In this document: positions 17,600 through 27,031 of the stretch, in pieces
Position numbering within the stretch: the first letter of the stretch is position 1
How the letters are laid out: each line of letters opens with the position of its first letter
Assembly: GCF_049257235.1 (NCBI RefSeq)
Contig: NZ_JBMMUF010000005.1
Span: 1 to 64,000 of the forward strand
DNA: 64,000 bases
Direction: 5' to 3'
Origin: Pseudoalteromonas sp049257235
Lineage (GTDB): Bacteria; Pseudomonadota; Gammaproteobacteria; Enterobacterales; Alteromonadaceae
The notes under the pieces: generated by a model
Database searches by the model: none
Told to the model about the DNA's origin: nothing
The model's input: the letters and a program-made list of their open reading frames with translations, nothing else
Program-made: the position numbers and the translations under genes

Positions 17600-18706
17600 T
17601 TAATCAGGCTGCACATAATCCACAACTTCTAGGTGGAAACCAGACAATGCATGGTACTTTTTCGGCATACTCATCAAGCGCATTTTGGTGATCCCTAAAT
17701 CTGCCAAAATTTGTGAGCCAATCCCCACGGTGCGTGACGTTCCCTGAATTTTACGATGGCTAGCTGGTTTGCCTTCATCTTCAAGAGCAAACGCTTTGAC
17801 CATAGCTTCAATTTCTTCGCTGCACTCTTGTTTGCCCAAAATAACCAGTACACCGTCGTTTTTGGCGATATACGCCATTGCATTTGATAATGTCCAGCTG
17901 CGATCTGCACCACGGTCTGACAATAGAATGTCATTAAAGGTACTTTGCAGGTGTACACGCACCAGAGTTGGGTCGTTGATCTCACCTTTGACCAGCGCAT
18001 AATGCATTTGACCATCGATGGTGTCTTTGTAAGTCACTAAGTCGAACTCGCCATGCTCCGTTGGCAATTTGCACTGCGCCACTTTTTCAATGGTCGTTTC
18101 GTTAAGATTGCGGTACTCGATTAAATCCGCAATGGTGCCCATCTTGATACCATGCTCTTTGGCAAATACTTCAAGCTCTGGACGACGCGCCATAGTGCCA
18201 TCTGGATTCAAGATTTCAACAATTACCGACGATGGCTCAAGACCTGCCAAACGTGCCAGATCACAGCCTGCTTCTGTGTGTCCCGCGCGCGTTAATACGC
18301 CGCCCGGTTGCGCCATGATTGGGAAAATATGACCCGGCTGCACAATGTCTTCAGGCACAGCGCCTTTAGCGACAGCCGCTTGCACAGTGCGCGCACGATC
18401 CGCTGCTGAAATGCCGGTTGTGACGCCTTTTGCTGCCTCAATGGACATAGTGAAGTTTGTTGAGAACTGTGCACCATTGTTCTTTACCATCAATGGCAGC
18501 GCCAGTTGTTCACAGCGCTCTTGTGTTAAGGTCAGACAAATTAGGCCTCGGCCATAGGTAGCCATGAAGTTAATCGCATCAGCACTGATGTGCTCAGCAG
18601 CAATAATTAAATCACCTTCGTTTTCACGATCTTCATCGTCCATCAATATGACCATTTTGCCATTTTTAATGTCTTCGATGATCTCTGCTGCGGTATTCAA
18701 ACTCAT
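17600..18706 (-). CDS. ribBX: RibBX: 3,4-dihydroxy-2-butanone-4-phosphate synthase with degenerate GTP cyclohydrolase II-like domain
   Basis: A 368-residue fusion. The N-terminal RibB domain (about 1-205) makes dihydroxybutanone phosphate from ribulose 5-phosphate and looks intact: DDEDRENEGD at 23-32, and HTEAGCDLARLAG. The C-terminal half (about 206-368) aligns with GTP cyclohydrolase II (EHGEFDLVTYKD, ALVKGE, VGIGSQILADLGI), but the three zinc-binding cysteines are gone: the usual C-x10-CDC region reads LQSTFNDILLSDRGAD. It should therefore not open GTP. This matches the RibBX variant known from Proteobacteria; a true ribA is expected elsewhere. The start lies 16 bases after the ribE stop. 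Confidence 0.88.
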   Translation of the reverse strand: MSLNTAAEIIEDIKNGKMVILMDDEDRENEGDLIIAAEHISADAINFMATYGRGLICLTLTQERCEQLALPLMVKNNGAQFSTNFTMSIEAAKGVTTGISAADRARTVQAAVAKGAVPEDIVQPGHIFPIMAQPGGVLTRAGHTEAGCDLARLAGLEPSSVIVEILNPDGTMARRPELEVFAKEHGIKMGTIADLIEYRNLNETTIEKVAQCKLPTEHGEFDLVTYKDTIDGQMHYALVKGEINDPTLVRVHLQSTFNDILLSDRGADRSWTLSNAMAYIAKNDGVLVILGKQECSEEIEAMVKAFALEDEGKPASHRKIQGTSRTVGIGSQILADLGITKMRLMSMPKKYHALSGFHLEVVDYVQPD

Positions 18707-18722
18707 ATCTTGCCCATTATGT

Positions 18723-19379
18723 TTATTTGATAAATCCTGCTTGCACGAGCAAGCTCTCGGATACAGATGATTCTTGTTTTGGAGCCTGAGCCCCTTGAAT
18801 TAAGCGCTCTAAATAGCGCGCAATTTGGTCAACTTCAAGGTTAACCTTGGTGCCGACTTGAAATTCGGCAATGGTCGTTTGCGCCAATGTATGTGGCACA
18901 ATCGTTAACTTAAACTGGTTAGCATTTATCTCATTGACGGTTAAACTCGCGCCGTCAATGCACACAGAGCCTTTATAAGGAATGTATTTCATTAGCTCTT
19001 GTGGCGCTTCAAGCCAATACTCAATGGCACGCGCATTCGGCGCAACTTTAACAACTTCAGCGATACCATCAACATGTCCAGATACCAAATGCCCACCCAA
19101 TCGAGATATAGGCTGTAGCGCTTTTTCTAAGTTGACCTTTTGACCTCGTTGATAATGTGCAAAACGCGTAAGCGACATCGTCTCTTTTGACACGTCGGCA
19201 CTAAAGCCATCGCTAAATTTCTCAGTAACCGTAAGACACACACCGTTAGTGGCGATACTATCACCCAAAGCAACATCACTCATATCCAAGTTGTCGCTTT
19301 GTACACGCACTTTTAAATCACCGTCGACTAACGTCAGCGAGCTCAAAGTTCCTGTTGCTTCAATAATGCCTGTAAACAT
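18723..19379 (-). CDS. ribE: Riboflavin synthase (alpha subunit)
   Basis: A 218-residue enzyme that dismutates two lumazines into riboflavin. It begins with the invariant MFTGIIEATGTL and has two lumazine-binding repeats, seen as GVCLTVTE (first) and SLTVNE (second), with SGHVDG between. The symbol follows the ribE naming for riboflavin synthase; in E. coli it is ribC. Two bases separate it from the ribD stop, indicating coupled translation. Confidence 0.95.
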   Translation of the reverse strand: MFTGIIEATGTLSSLTLVDGDLKVRVQSDNLDMSDVALGDSIATNGVCLTVTEKFSDGFSADVSKETMSLTRFAHYQRGQKVNLEKALQPISRLGGHLVSGHVDGIAEVVKVAPNARAIEYWLEAPQELMKYIPYKGSVCIDGASLTVNEINANQFKLTIVPHTLAQTTIAEFQVGTKVNLEVDQIARYLERLIQGAQAPKQESSVSESLLVQAGFIK

Positions 19380-19381
19380 GA

Positions 19382-20527
19382 CTATTCTACTTCTGGTTGC
19401 TCTAGGGTAAGGCGAATGTCCTCACCAATCTGGGTCACTTCACCAAAGCGCAATGAGGGCACCTGTGCCATTGCCGCAAACGGGCCGATATTTAACAACC
19501 CTTTGCCATCACTGCCCATGAATTTTGGGGCTAAATACATGATGTATCTATCAATTAGTTTCTGCGTTGCCATCGCGCCGCACAGGGTCGCACCTGCCTC
19601 TAGCCACACTGAGTTGATGTCCTTTTGGGCCAATAAAACAAGCAGTTTATGCAAATCGACTTGACCACTTGGGGCACCGTCACACATCAACTCGGTTACA
19701 TTGTTGGGCCACTGTGGCTGTTTATCAAGCTCTGACGAGCAGATATTTGCTGTTGTTGAGCGCACGATAATTATGTCACCGCATTGTTTGAATAACGCCA
19801 GCTCTGGGGTGAGCCGATAGTGACTATCGATAATCACTCGCAGTGGTTGGCGCACCTGTGGCAATGGGTAATCACTGAGCGTGGCATCGTCTAAGCGAAC
19901 ATTGAGCTGTGCGTTATCGACAATCACCGTGTCTGCGCCACTTAAAATCGCACAATGCTCAGCGCGTAATCGGTGCACATCCGCACGGGCTTGCGCGCTG
20001 GTGATCCATTTACTCTCACCATTAGCAAGAGCTGTTTTACCATCAATACTCGCAGCAAGTTTGCATGTGACATATGGCAATGCCTTGCGCATACGCTTTA
20101 AAAAACCGCGATTGAGCTTTTGAGCTTCATTGCTGAGTAAGCCAGAGGCAACCTCAATGCCCGCCTCGGCCAGCATGGTCATTCCTCTGCCGCTCACTTG
20201 GGGATTTGGGTCTTGCATCGCACAAATCACTTTGGCCACTTTGGCCTTGACCAATGCTACCGCGCAGGGTCCGGTTCGCCCCGTATGACTGCATGGCTCG
20301 AGCGTGACATAGGCTGTTGCGCCCTCAGCGTCGCCCCCGGCGTTGGCAAGTGCGTGTACTTCAGCGTGCGCTGTGCCTGCTTGTTTGTGAAACCCCTCGC
20401 CTATGATGCGACCATCTTTAACCAGTACGCAGCCAACATTAGGATTGGGGGTTGTTGTGAAGCGGCCTTGATATGCAAGCTCAATAGCCCGTTGCATATA
20501 GCGCGTGTCGTCTGCGCTAAAGGTCAT
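19382..20527 (-). CDS. ribD: Bifunctional diaminohydroxyphosphoribosylaminopyrimidine deaminase / reductase
   Basis: A 381-residue, two-domain enzyme performing the second and third steps of riboflavin synthesis. The N-terminal deaminase holds the zinc site: TAHAEVHAL and PCSHTGRTGPCA, with the His and both Cys present. The C-terminal NADPH-dependent reductase (about 150-375) contains VTCKLAASIDGKTA and the WLEAGATLCG segment. It starts 2 bases after the nrdR stop, the conserved nrdR-ribD arrangement of gammaproteobacteria. Confidence 0.96.
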   Translation of the reverse strand: MTFSADDTRYMQRAIELAYQGRFTTTPNPNVGCVLVKDGRIIGEGFHKQAGTAHAEVHALANAGGDAEGATAYVTLEPCSHTGRTGPCAVALVKAKVAKVICAMQDPNPQVSGRGMTMLAEAGIEVASGLLSNEAQKLNRGFLKRMRKALPYVTCKLAASIDGKTALANGESKWITSAQARADVHRLRAEHCAILSGADTVIVDNAQLNVRLDDATLSDYPLPQVRQPLRVIIDSHYRLTPELALFKQCGDIIIVRSTTANICSSELDKQPQWPNNVTELMCDGAPSGQVDLHKLLVLLAQKDINSVWLEAGATLCGAMATQKLIDRYIMYLAPKFMGSDGKGLLNIGPFAAMAQVPSLRFGEVTQIGEDIRLTLEQPEVE

Positions 20528-20529
20528 AC

Positions 20530-20979
20530 TTAATCTCCAAGGCGGGCGATTTCTTCGCCAAACTCACGAATATCTTCAAAGGAACGGTACACGGAAGCAA
20601 AGCGAACATAGGCTACTTTGTCGAGCCCTTTAAGGGCTTCCATAATGCACTCACCGATTAACTGAGAACTTACCTCACGCTCACCAGTCGCGCGAATTTG
20701 TGACATGATTTGATGCACCACCTCATCGACTTGCTCAGTTTTCACTGGTCGACGTTCCAACGCACGGTGCAGGCCATTTTGTAACTTATCTTCGTTGAAC
20801 GGTTCGCGGGAACCATCGCGTTTAATCACCCGAGGCATGACTAATTCTGCACCTTCAAAGGTTGTAAAACGCTCATGACAATCAATACATTCTCTGCGAC
20901 GGCGAACTTGATGCCCACCACCAACTAAACGTGAGTCGATTACCTTGGTATCTTTAGCGCTACAAAACGGACAATGCAT
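20530..20979 (-). CDS. nrdR: Transcriptional repressor NrdR
   Basis: A 149-residue repressor of ribonucleotide reductase genes that senses ATP/dATP. The N-terminal zinc ribbon has paired cysteines in HCPFC and CIDC, with the basic VRRRRE stretch between them that reads NrdR boxes. An ATP-cone domain follows (PRVIKRDGSREPF). The open frame extends 25 codons upstream through the glyA terminator hairpin, so the ATG at 20979, where MHCPFC begins, is taken as the true start. It heads the rib string. Confidence 0.96.
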   Translation of the reverse strand: MHCPFCSAKDTKVIDSRLVGGGHQVRRRRECIDCHERFTTFEGAELVMPRVIKRDGSREPFNEDKLQNGLHRALERRPVKTEQVDEVVHQIMSQIRATGEREVSSQLIGECIMEALKGLDKVAYVRFASVYRSFEDIREFGEEIARLGD

Positions 20980-21007
20980 AGTGAACGGGTTTCCTGTAGA
21001 TAACAAA

Positions 21008-21030
21008 AAGGCCGCAAAAATTGCGGCCTT
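21008..21030 (-). terminator. Terminator after glyA
   Basis: A 10-bp GC-rich stem (AAGGCCGCAA / TTGCGGCCTT) with a 3-nt loop, followed by a TTTTT tract on the minus strand, 40 bases past the glyA stop. It separates glyA from nrdR. Confidence 0.88.
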
Positions 21031-21070
21031 TATCATACACAAATGTTTGTGCAATAGCTATTTTGTGCCC

Positions 21071-22327
21071 TTATGCGTACACAGGGAATTTAGCACAAAT
21101 TGCTTTCACTTTTTCTTTCACTTGCGCTTGAACATCTGCATTTTCGATGTCGTCTAGCACGTCACAGATCCAGCCCGCTAGCTCTTTCGCTTCTGCTTCT
21201 TTGAAACCACGACGTGTGATTGCTGGAGAACCAAGACGAAGACCTGATGTTACGAACGGTGAACGTGGGTCGTTTGGTACTGAGTTCTTGTTAACTGTGA
21301 TGTTTGCGTTACCAAGTGCAGCGTCTGCATCTTTACCTGTGATGTCTTTATCAATTAGGTCAAGAAGGAATAGGTGGTTGTCAGTTTTACCTGATACTAC
21401 TTTGTAGCCACGCTCTTGAAGTACCGCTACCATCGCTTGTGCGTTAGCAACTACTTGCTGTTGGTATGCTTTGAATTCTGGTTGAAGTGCTTCTTTGAAA
21501 GCAACCGCTTTAGCAGCGATTACGTGACATAGAGGACCACCTTGACCACCAGGGAACACTGCACTGTTTAGCTTTTTGTAGATCTCTTCATCACCACAGT
21601 TAGAGATGATCAAACCACCACGAGGACCCGCTAGAGTTTTGTGTGTTGTGGTAGTGATCACATGCGCGTAAGGAACTGGGCTTGGGTATACACCCGCAGC
21701 GATCAGACCAGCAACGTGAGCCATATCTACGAATAAGTATGCGCCAACTTTGTCAGCGATTTCACGAAAACGAGCCCAATCTACGATACCTGAGTATGCA
21801 GAGAAACCTCCGATGATCATTTTTGGCTTGTGCTCAAGCGCTAGCGCTTCAACTTGATCGTAATCGATTTCGCCTGTTTCTTCGTTAAGGCCGTACTGAA
21901 TAGCATTGTACGTCTTGCCAGAGAAGTTTACGTGTGCACCGTGAGTAAGGTGACCACCGTGCGCTAGGCTCATACCTAGAACCGTATCGTGTGGCTGAAG
22001 TAGCGCTTGGAAAACAGCTGCGTTTGCTTGCGAGCCTGCGTGTGGTTGTACGTTTGCGTACTCAGTACCAAATAGCTCGTTTGCACGGTCAATTGCTAGT
22101 TGCTCAACAACGTCAACATGCTCACAACCACCGTAATAACGCTTACCAGGGTAGCCTTCAGCATATTTGTTCGTTAGCTGTGAACCCTGCGCTTCTAATA
22201 CGCGTGGGCTACAGTAGTTTTCAGATGCGATAAGCTCGATGTGCTCTTCTTGGCGAGCAACTTCTGCGTTCATCGCATTGGCTAATTCTGGGTCAAAGTC
22301 TGCAATGTTCATGTTACGTTCTAACAT
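21071..22327 (-). CDS. glyA: Serine hydroxymethyltransferase
   Basis: A PLP enzyme interconverting serine and glycine and charging tetrahydrofolate with a one-carbon unit. It has 418 residues starting MLERNMNIADFD, as in E. coli GlyA (417). The PLP lysine lies in TTTTHKTLAGPRGG, and HIELIASENY and LTNKYAEGYPGKRYYGG are the family blocks. AGGAG lies 5 bases before the ATG at 22327, so 12 upstream codons in the open frame are rejected. Many preferred codons suggest strong expression. The methylene-THF it makes feeds, after reduction, the split methionine synthase encoded at 52-56 kb. Confidence 0.97.
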   Translation of the reverse strand: MLERNMNIADFDPELANAMNAEVARQEEHIELIASENYCSPRVLEAQGSQLTNKYAEGYPGKRYYGGCEHVDVVEQLAIDRANELFGTEYANVQPHAGSQANAAVFQALLQPHDTVLGMSLAHGGHLTHGAHVNFSGKTYNAIQYGLNEETGEIDYDQVEALALEHKPKMIIGGFSAYSGIVDWARFREIADKVGAYLFVDMAHVAGLIAAGVYPSPVPYAHVITTTTHKTLAGPRGGLIISNCGDEEIYKKLNSAVFPGGQGGPLCHVIAAKAVAFKEALQPEFKAYQQQVVANAQAMVAVLQERGYKVVSGKTDNHLFLLDLIDKDITGKDADAALGNANITVNKNSVPNDPRSPFVTSGLRLGSPAITRRGFKEAEAKELAGWICDVLDDIENADVQAQVKEKVKAICAKFPVYA

Positions 22328-22520
22328 GCTGTCTCCTAGGTGCAACGTAATTGTCGAAATCAAAGGCCGTATTGTACGCGTAAACGACGCGTTTGCCTAT
22401 TAGCTAAGCGTGAGCTTATTTAAACAAGTTATGAATTTTTTTCACAGCCTAAAAAGAATGATATTTTTTTATTTAAAACATTAACCATACAAATATATAA
22501 ACTGGTTTTGATTTTTAATA

Positions 22521-25500
22521 TTAATGAAAGAAACGGCTTTTTAAAATTAAAGCGGGTAACTTATCGCTGTGATCAATGAGCCGCCCAGCAATAACGTGCA
22601 CTACGCCTTTATGATGCTCAACCACGCCTTTTACTTCCAACAAACGCGCGGTTAAAAACGCCTTTTGCTGCGCTTTGGCTGTTGCCAACCACACCACCAC
22701 ATTAATGTTGCCCGTATCATCTTCAAGCGTTAAGAACGTCACGCCTGCTGCGCTGCCAGGAGACTGACGTCCCGTTACTAACCCTGCAATGGTGACACTG
22801 GCACCGTTTCGACATGCACTTAGCTCATTGGCCCTTTTGGCATGACACAATAATCCGTGCTGACGTAAATGAACTAAGGGATGCTCCCCCATGTTCACAC
22901 CCATGCTGGCATAATCTTCAAGGGTATCTTGTATCTCTGTTGGCGCACTTAGGGTGAGTTCTGATTGGCTCTTCTGACTGTATTCGTCTTGCGCAAATAA
23001 AGGTAAGCGCTGCTGCTTATCCATAATCTGCCAGCGACTGTTAAAGCGATCTTTTGCTATAGCCGCCAATGCATTGCTACTGGCGAGCGTTTCAAGTTCC
23101 GCTTCACTCACACCATGATGGTACAACTGACTAATGCTGCTATAACCTTGCGCTGGGCGCAACTCTAGTAATTTTTGTGCACTGTGCGCGCTAAAGCCTT
23201 TGATACAACAAAGCCCTAAGCGTACGGCCAAATGCTCACCTTGACGTACCACTTGATGCTCCCAAGCGGAGTGGTTCACATCAACAGGCAGTATCGCCAC
23301 GCCATGGCGACGCGCATCTTGCACCAGTTGGTCTAAAGAATAAAATCCCATAGGTAAGCTGTTTGCGAGAGCGCATAAAAAAACTTCTGGGTAGTAGTAT
23401 TTTAAGTAAGCAGACACATACGCCAGCACCGCAAAACTAGCGGAATGAGATTCAGGGAACCCATACTCACCAAAACCACAAATTTGCTGATAGATACGCT
23501 CTGCAAACTCATACTCATAACCGCGTTTAAGCATGCCATCGATCAGTTTTTGCTTAAATTGCGTAAGCTCACCATCGCGTTTCCACTTTGCCATTGCACG
23601 GCGTAATTGGTCGGCTTCACCGCCACTAAACCCCGCAGCAACCATCGCCACTTTAATCACCTGCTCTTGGAAAATAGGTACTCCGAGCGTGCGCTTTAGC
23701 ACTTGTTCCACGTGTTTCGAAGGGTACTCGACCGCCTCATCACCATCACGACGGCGTAAATATGGATGTACCATATCCCCTTGAATTGGCCCTGGGCGAA
23801 CAATGGCAATTTGAATCACTAAATCATAATAACAACTCGGTTTCAGACGAGGCAGCATACTCATTTGTGCTCGCGACTCAATTTGAAATACGCCCACGGT
23901 ATCAGCCTTTTGCACCATATCGAACACCTGCGGGTCATCACCTAAGCGAGTAATATCGGCAATGCTCAGTGTGTATTGATAATGTTTTTCAATGAGCTTA
24001 AAGCTGCGTTGTATAGCGCTGAGCATGCCCAATGCTAAGACATCAACTTTTAATAATTTGAGACTCTCCAAATCATCTTTATCCCATTGGATCACGGTGC
24101 GCTGTGCCATCGCTGCATTCTCAACGGGCACGAGTTCATGCAAGGGGCCTTGGGAGATCACAAAGCCACCTACATGTTGAGATAAATGTCGTGGGAACCC
24201 TTTTATTTCATCAACCAAATGAAAAAAATGCTGATTTATCTGGGCATTAGGGTCTAGCCCTAATTGCACTAACTGTGCTTGCCATTGCCCACCGCCATGA
24301 CGACGATTGAGTTGCTTAATATAATAATCAAGCTGTGTTGGCGTAAATCCTAACGCCTTTCCCACATCACGAATCGCGCTCTTTAACCGATAGGTGATCA
24401 CCGTTGCAGCTAATGCAGCTCGTTGGCGACCATATTTTTGATAGATGTACTGAAAGATTTCCTCGCGACGTTGGTGCTCAAAGTCCACATCAATATCGGG
24501 CGGCTCATTACGCTCTTTAGAAATAAAACGCTCGAAAAGCACATCAATTTGGCGTGGGTCAACGGCTGTAATTTCTAGGCAATAACACACCACGGAGTTC
24601 GCTGCTGAACCTCGCCCTTGATAGAGGATATCTCGAGACTTAGCAAAGCGCACAATATCAGCAATAGTGAGGAAAAAAGGCTCATACTTTTGCTCAGCGA
24701 TTAGCGTTAACTCTTTATCTATCGTGGCTTGAATAGAAGCGGGTACGCCTTCTGGAAAGCGCTTTTTGGCCCCTTTAGTGACAAGGTTTTGTAAATGCTC
24801 GCTGGCACTTACTCCCTGCGGGATAAGTTCATGGGGGTACTGATAGCTGAGCTCATCAAGATTAAAGCAACACTGTTTAGCTATATACTCGGTCGTGGCC
24901 AGTTGCTGTGGACTAAATAACTTATTCAACTTACTGATAGGACGCAAAGAGCGCTCAGCATTGGCAAGTAAATGCTGTCCCAAAGAGGCAACGGTTTGTC
25001 CTTGCTTAATCGCACTGAGCACGTGTTGTAACGGCAAGCGCTCGGGGGTGTGCATCAATACCGCTCCCAACGCGACCTCTGTAATCTGCAAGCGCTCACT
25101 TAAAGCACGCACATAGGCTAACTGCTCAGGCTCAAAACTACTGAGCTCTCGGCGTACCCCAAGATACAGCTGATCGCCATAATGACGTTTAAGCCAAGGG
25201 CCCCAATGTTCATCAGCGACTTTAGCATCGTCATTTTGACCATGCACGAGCCAAATAAGGATACAGCCCTTGAGCGTTTTTAAATCCCATTCATCGAGTT
25301 GATACTGCCCTTTTTCACAGCGTCTACGCGCATTGGTGATCACCCGACATAACTGGCTGTATGCTGATTTACTCGGACATAACACCACCAACTCGAGTTG
25401 TTCGTACTTAAAATAGCTGCCCACAATCAACTTCAGCGGTAATTGCTGTGCTTTGATATGGCTGTGTGCTCTAACCACAGCTGCAACTGAACACTCGTCA

Positions 25501-25625
25501 CATAACGCTAGCGCCTGATAACCCAACTGCGCGGCCTGACTCACAAGTTCTTCAGGATGAGAAGCCCCCGTTAAAAAGCTGAAGTTACTTTGGCAAAACA
25601 ATTCACTGTAAACAGGTGTACTCAT
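22521..25625 (-). CDS. dnaE2: Error-prone DNA polymerase ImuC (DnaE2)
   Basis: A 1034-residue C-family polymerase that performs mutagenic translesion synthesis with ImuA and ImuB. The N-terminal PHP domain begins YSELFCQSNFSFLTGASHP, and the palm carries the catalytic triad in PDIDVDF. HhH and OB domains follow (INVVVWLA at the end). The start is the ATG at 25625, which shares one base with the imuB stop (TGATG), giving translational coupling; the open frame's extra 19 codons upstream lie inside imuB. Last gene of an SOS-controlled operon. Confidence 0.95.
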   Translation of the reverse strand: MSTPVYSELFCQSNFSFLTGASHPEELVSQAAQLGYQALALCDECSVAAVVRAHSHIKAQQLPLKLIVGSYFKYEQLELVVLCPSKSAYSQLCRVITNARRRCEKGQYQLDEWDLKTLKGCILIWLVHGQNDDAKVADEHWGPWLKRHYGDQLYLGVRRELSSFEPEQLAYVRALSERLQITEVALGAVLMHTPERLPLQHVLSAIKQGQTVASLGQHLLANAERSLRPISKLNKLFSPQQLATTEYIAKQCCFNLDELSYQYPHELIPQGVSASEHLQNLVTKGAKKRFPEGVPASIQATIDKELTLIAEQKYEPFFLTIADIVRFAKSRDILYQGRGSAANSVVCYCLEITAVDPRQIDVLFERFISKERNEPPDIDVDFEHQRREEIFQYIYQKYGRQRAALAATVITYRLKSAIRDVGKALGFTPTQLDYYIKQLNRRHGGGQWQAQLVQLGLDPNAQINQHFFHLVDEIKGFPRHLSQHVGGFVISQGPLHELVPVENAAMAQRTVIQWDKDDLESLKLLKVDVLALGMLSAIQRSFKLIEKHYQYTLSIADITRLGDDPQVFDMVQKADTVGVFQIESRAQMSMLPRLKPSCYYDLVIQIAIVRPGPIQGDMVHPYLRRRDGDEAVEYPSKHVEQVLKRTLGVPIFQEQVIKVAMVAAGFSGGEADQLRRAMAKWKRDGELTQFKQKLIDGMLKRGYEYEFAERIYQQICGFGEYGFPESHSASFAVLAYVSAYLKYYYPEVFLCALANSLPMGFYSLDQLVQDARRHGVAILPVDVNHSAWEHQVVRQGEHLAVRLGLCCIKGFSAHSAQKLLELRPAQGYSSISQLYHHGVSEAELETLASSNALAAIAKDRFNSRWQIMDKQQRLPLFAQDEYSQKSQSELTLSAPTEIQDTLEDYASMGVNMGEHPLVHLRQHGLLCHAKRANELSACRNGASVTIAGLVTGRQSPGSAAGVTFLTLEDDTGNINVVVWLATAKAQQKAFLTARLLEVKGVVEHHKGVVHVIAGRLIDHSDKLPALILKSRFFH

Positions 25626-27031
25626 CAGGCAAAATACCCTTGTACAAACCAGTGTTGCTGCTTGTCTTTGAAGACCCAACACACCTGCCCTTGGCTGTTT
25701 TGGGCAATGTAGTAATCACGCTCAATTTGCTCACAGTGCCACCAGTGACTTTGAATGCGCTCAGGGCCACGCAAAATGCACAACGGCTCAACTAATGGCG
25801 TTGGCGTTACTAAAAAATTAGGACGCAAGCATGGATATGCCTGAGGTGTAGCTGCCTTTAGCATGTGCAACGTGCTTTCTTGCACTTGTGCAAACTCAGG
25901 CAAGTGCGCTTGGTTTTGCACTAACCGGTAACATCGCTGCTCACCCAGACGAGTATGTAACACACTCAATAATTGCTGGCGTGCAAGCCCTTGCTGGCGT
26001 TTTTCAAACAGACTACGACTACTGCCATCCACACTCACAAACTCATCACAATGCAATTGCACAGCAATCACAGGGGCATCGAGCGTTAGGGCATCAAGCT
26101 TGATACTTAGCAGCTGTACCCACGCACGTAACTGAGCTTGGGGCTGGACACTGTCGAGTATCAGCTGCTGTTGTGGTTGCTCACGAAATACTAAGGTAAA
26201 GGTCAAGCGCTGTGTATGCAGTTGGTGTTGGTATAAATACTGGCAAATACGTTCACATAAGTGCGTCAGTGGAGCGAGTAAACGCTCACTGTCTTGTATT
26301 TCAAAATTAAGCTCAAGGGTTTCACAAAATCGTTGCGCGGGTTGATAAAAACGATAGTGATGAGTGTGTTTAGGTAAGCTAGTGCGGCGTAATTGCCCAC
26401 GCAAACGGGTAATATAATCCACCAGCTCATAATGAAATCGTTGGCGTAATTGTGCCAGCGGTAACGCCAATAGCTGCTTTGTGGTGTTTATTCCTAAGCG
26501 CGCTAATTGCTGTTTATGAACCTCTGGCAAAAGCAACGCCTGCACAGGCAAACAAGCCAAACGCTGTTCACACTCATACCCCTCCTCGCTAATAAAGTTT
26601 ACGTGATGGCGGGCAAGCACTTCAGCAGCTTCCATACTGCTTGCACTGGCATAAAAAAACTCAGGCACAAACGCGCGAATAGTGGGAGCTAAGGCATTAA
26701 ATAACGCTTTATTAGTGGGATACAACGCGCGCATACTCGTAGCAACAAAGATAAGGCAATCGCTACCACATAAAATGATATCGCCTGTTACTTGGTAACA
26801 TTGTGCCGCAAGCTCCTCAAGTTGTTGCCTTTGCACACTTTGCTCATACGGATACACATGCAAAGCACCACATAAAGCAGCGGCACTCGCCAGCCCCATT
26901 CCTTCTTTTACGCCCAAGCTATGCGCTGCTGCATTGAGTTGCACAATACGCTCTTTATATACCAACACTGCGGGCTCTGATAATTGCCGCCGCTGCAGTT
27001 GCAAATAGGCACAATGAACCGCCAAATACAT
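25625..27031 (-). CDS. imuB: Y-family polymerase-like protein ImuB
   Basis: A 468-residue protein with the Y-family polymerase fold that acts as the hub of the ImuABC mutasome, linking DnaE2 to the beta clamp. As expected for ImuB, the catalytic acidic residues are missing: the first Asp segment reads LAVHCAYLQ and the usual DE pair is replaced in CGSDCLIFVAT, so it should not polymerise. An HhH-like part (LARLGINTTKQLLALP) is near residue 190. I could not pin down the clamp-binding motif. Its start overlaps the imuA stop (TAATG). Confidence 0.92.
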   Translation of the reverse strand: MYLAVHCAYLQLQRRQLSEPAVLVYKERIVQLNAAAHSLGVKEGMGLASAAALCGALHVYPYEQSVQRQQLEELAAQCYQVTGDIILCGSDCLIFVATSMRALYPTNKALFNALAPTIRAFVPEFFYASASSMEAAEVLARHHVNFISEEGYECEQRLACLPVQALLLPEVHKQQLARLGINTTKQLLALPLAQLRQRFHYELVDYITRLRGQLRRTSLPKHTHHYRFYQPAQRFCETLELNFEIQDSERLLAPLTHLCERICQYLYQHQLHTQRLTFTLVFREQPQQQLILDSVQPQAQLRAWVQLLSIKLDALTLDAPVIAVQLHCDEFVSVDGSSRSLFEKRQQGLARQQLLSVLHTRLGEQRCYRLVQNQAHLPEFAQVQESTLHMLKAATPQAYPCLRPNFLVTPTPLVEPLCILRGPERIQSHWWHCEQIERDYYIAQNSQGQVCWVFKDKQQHWFVQGYFA

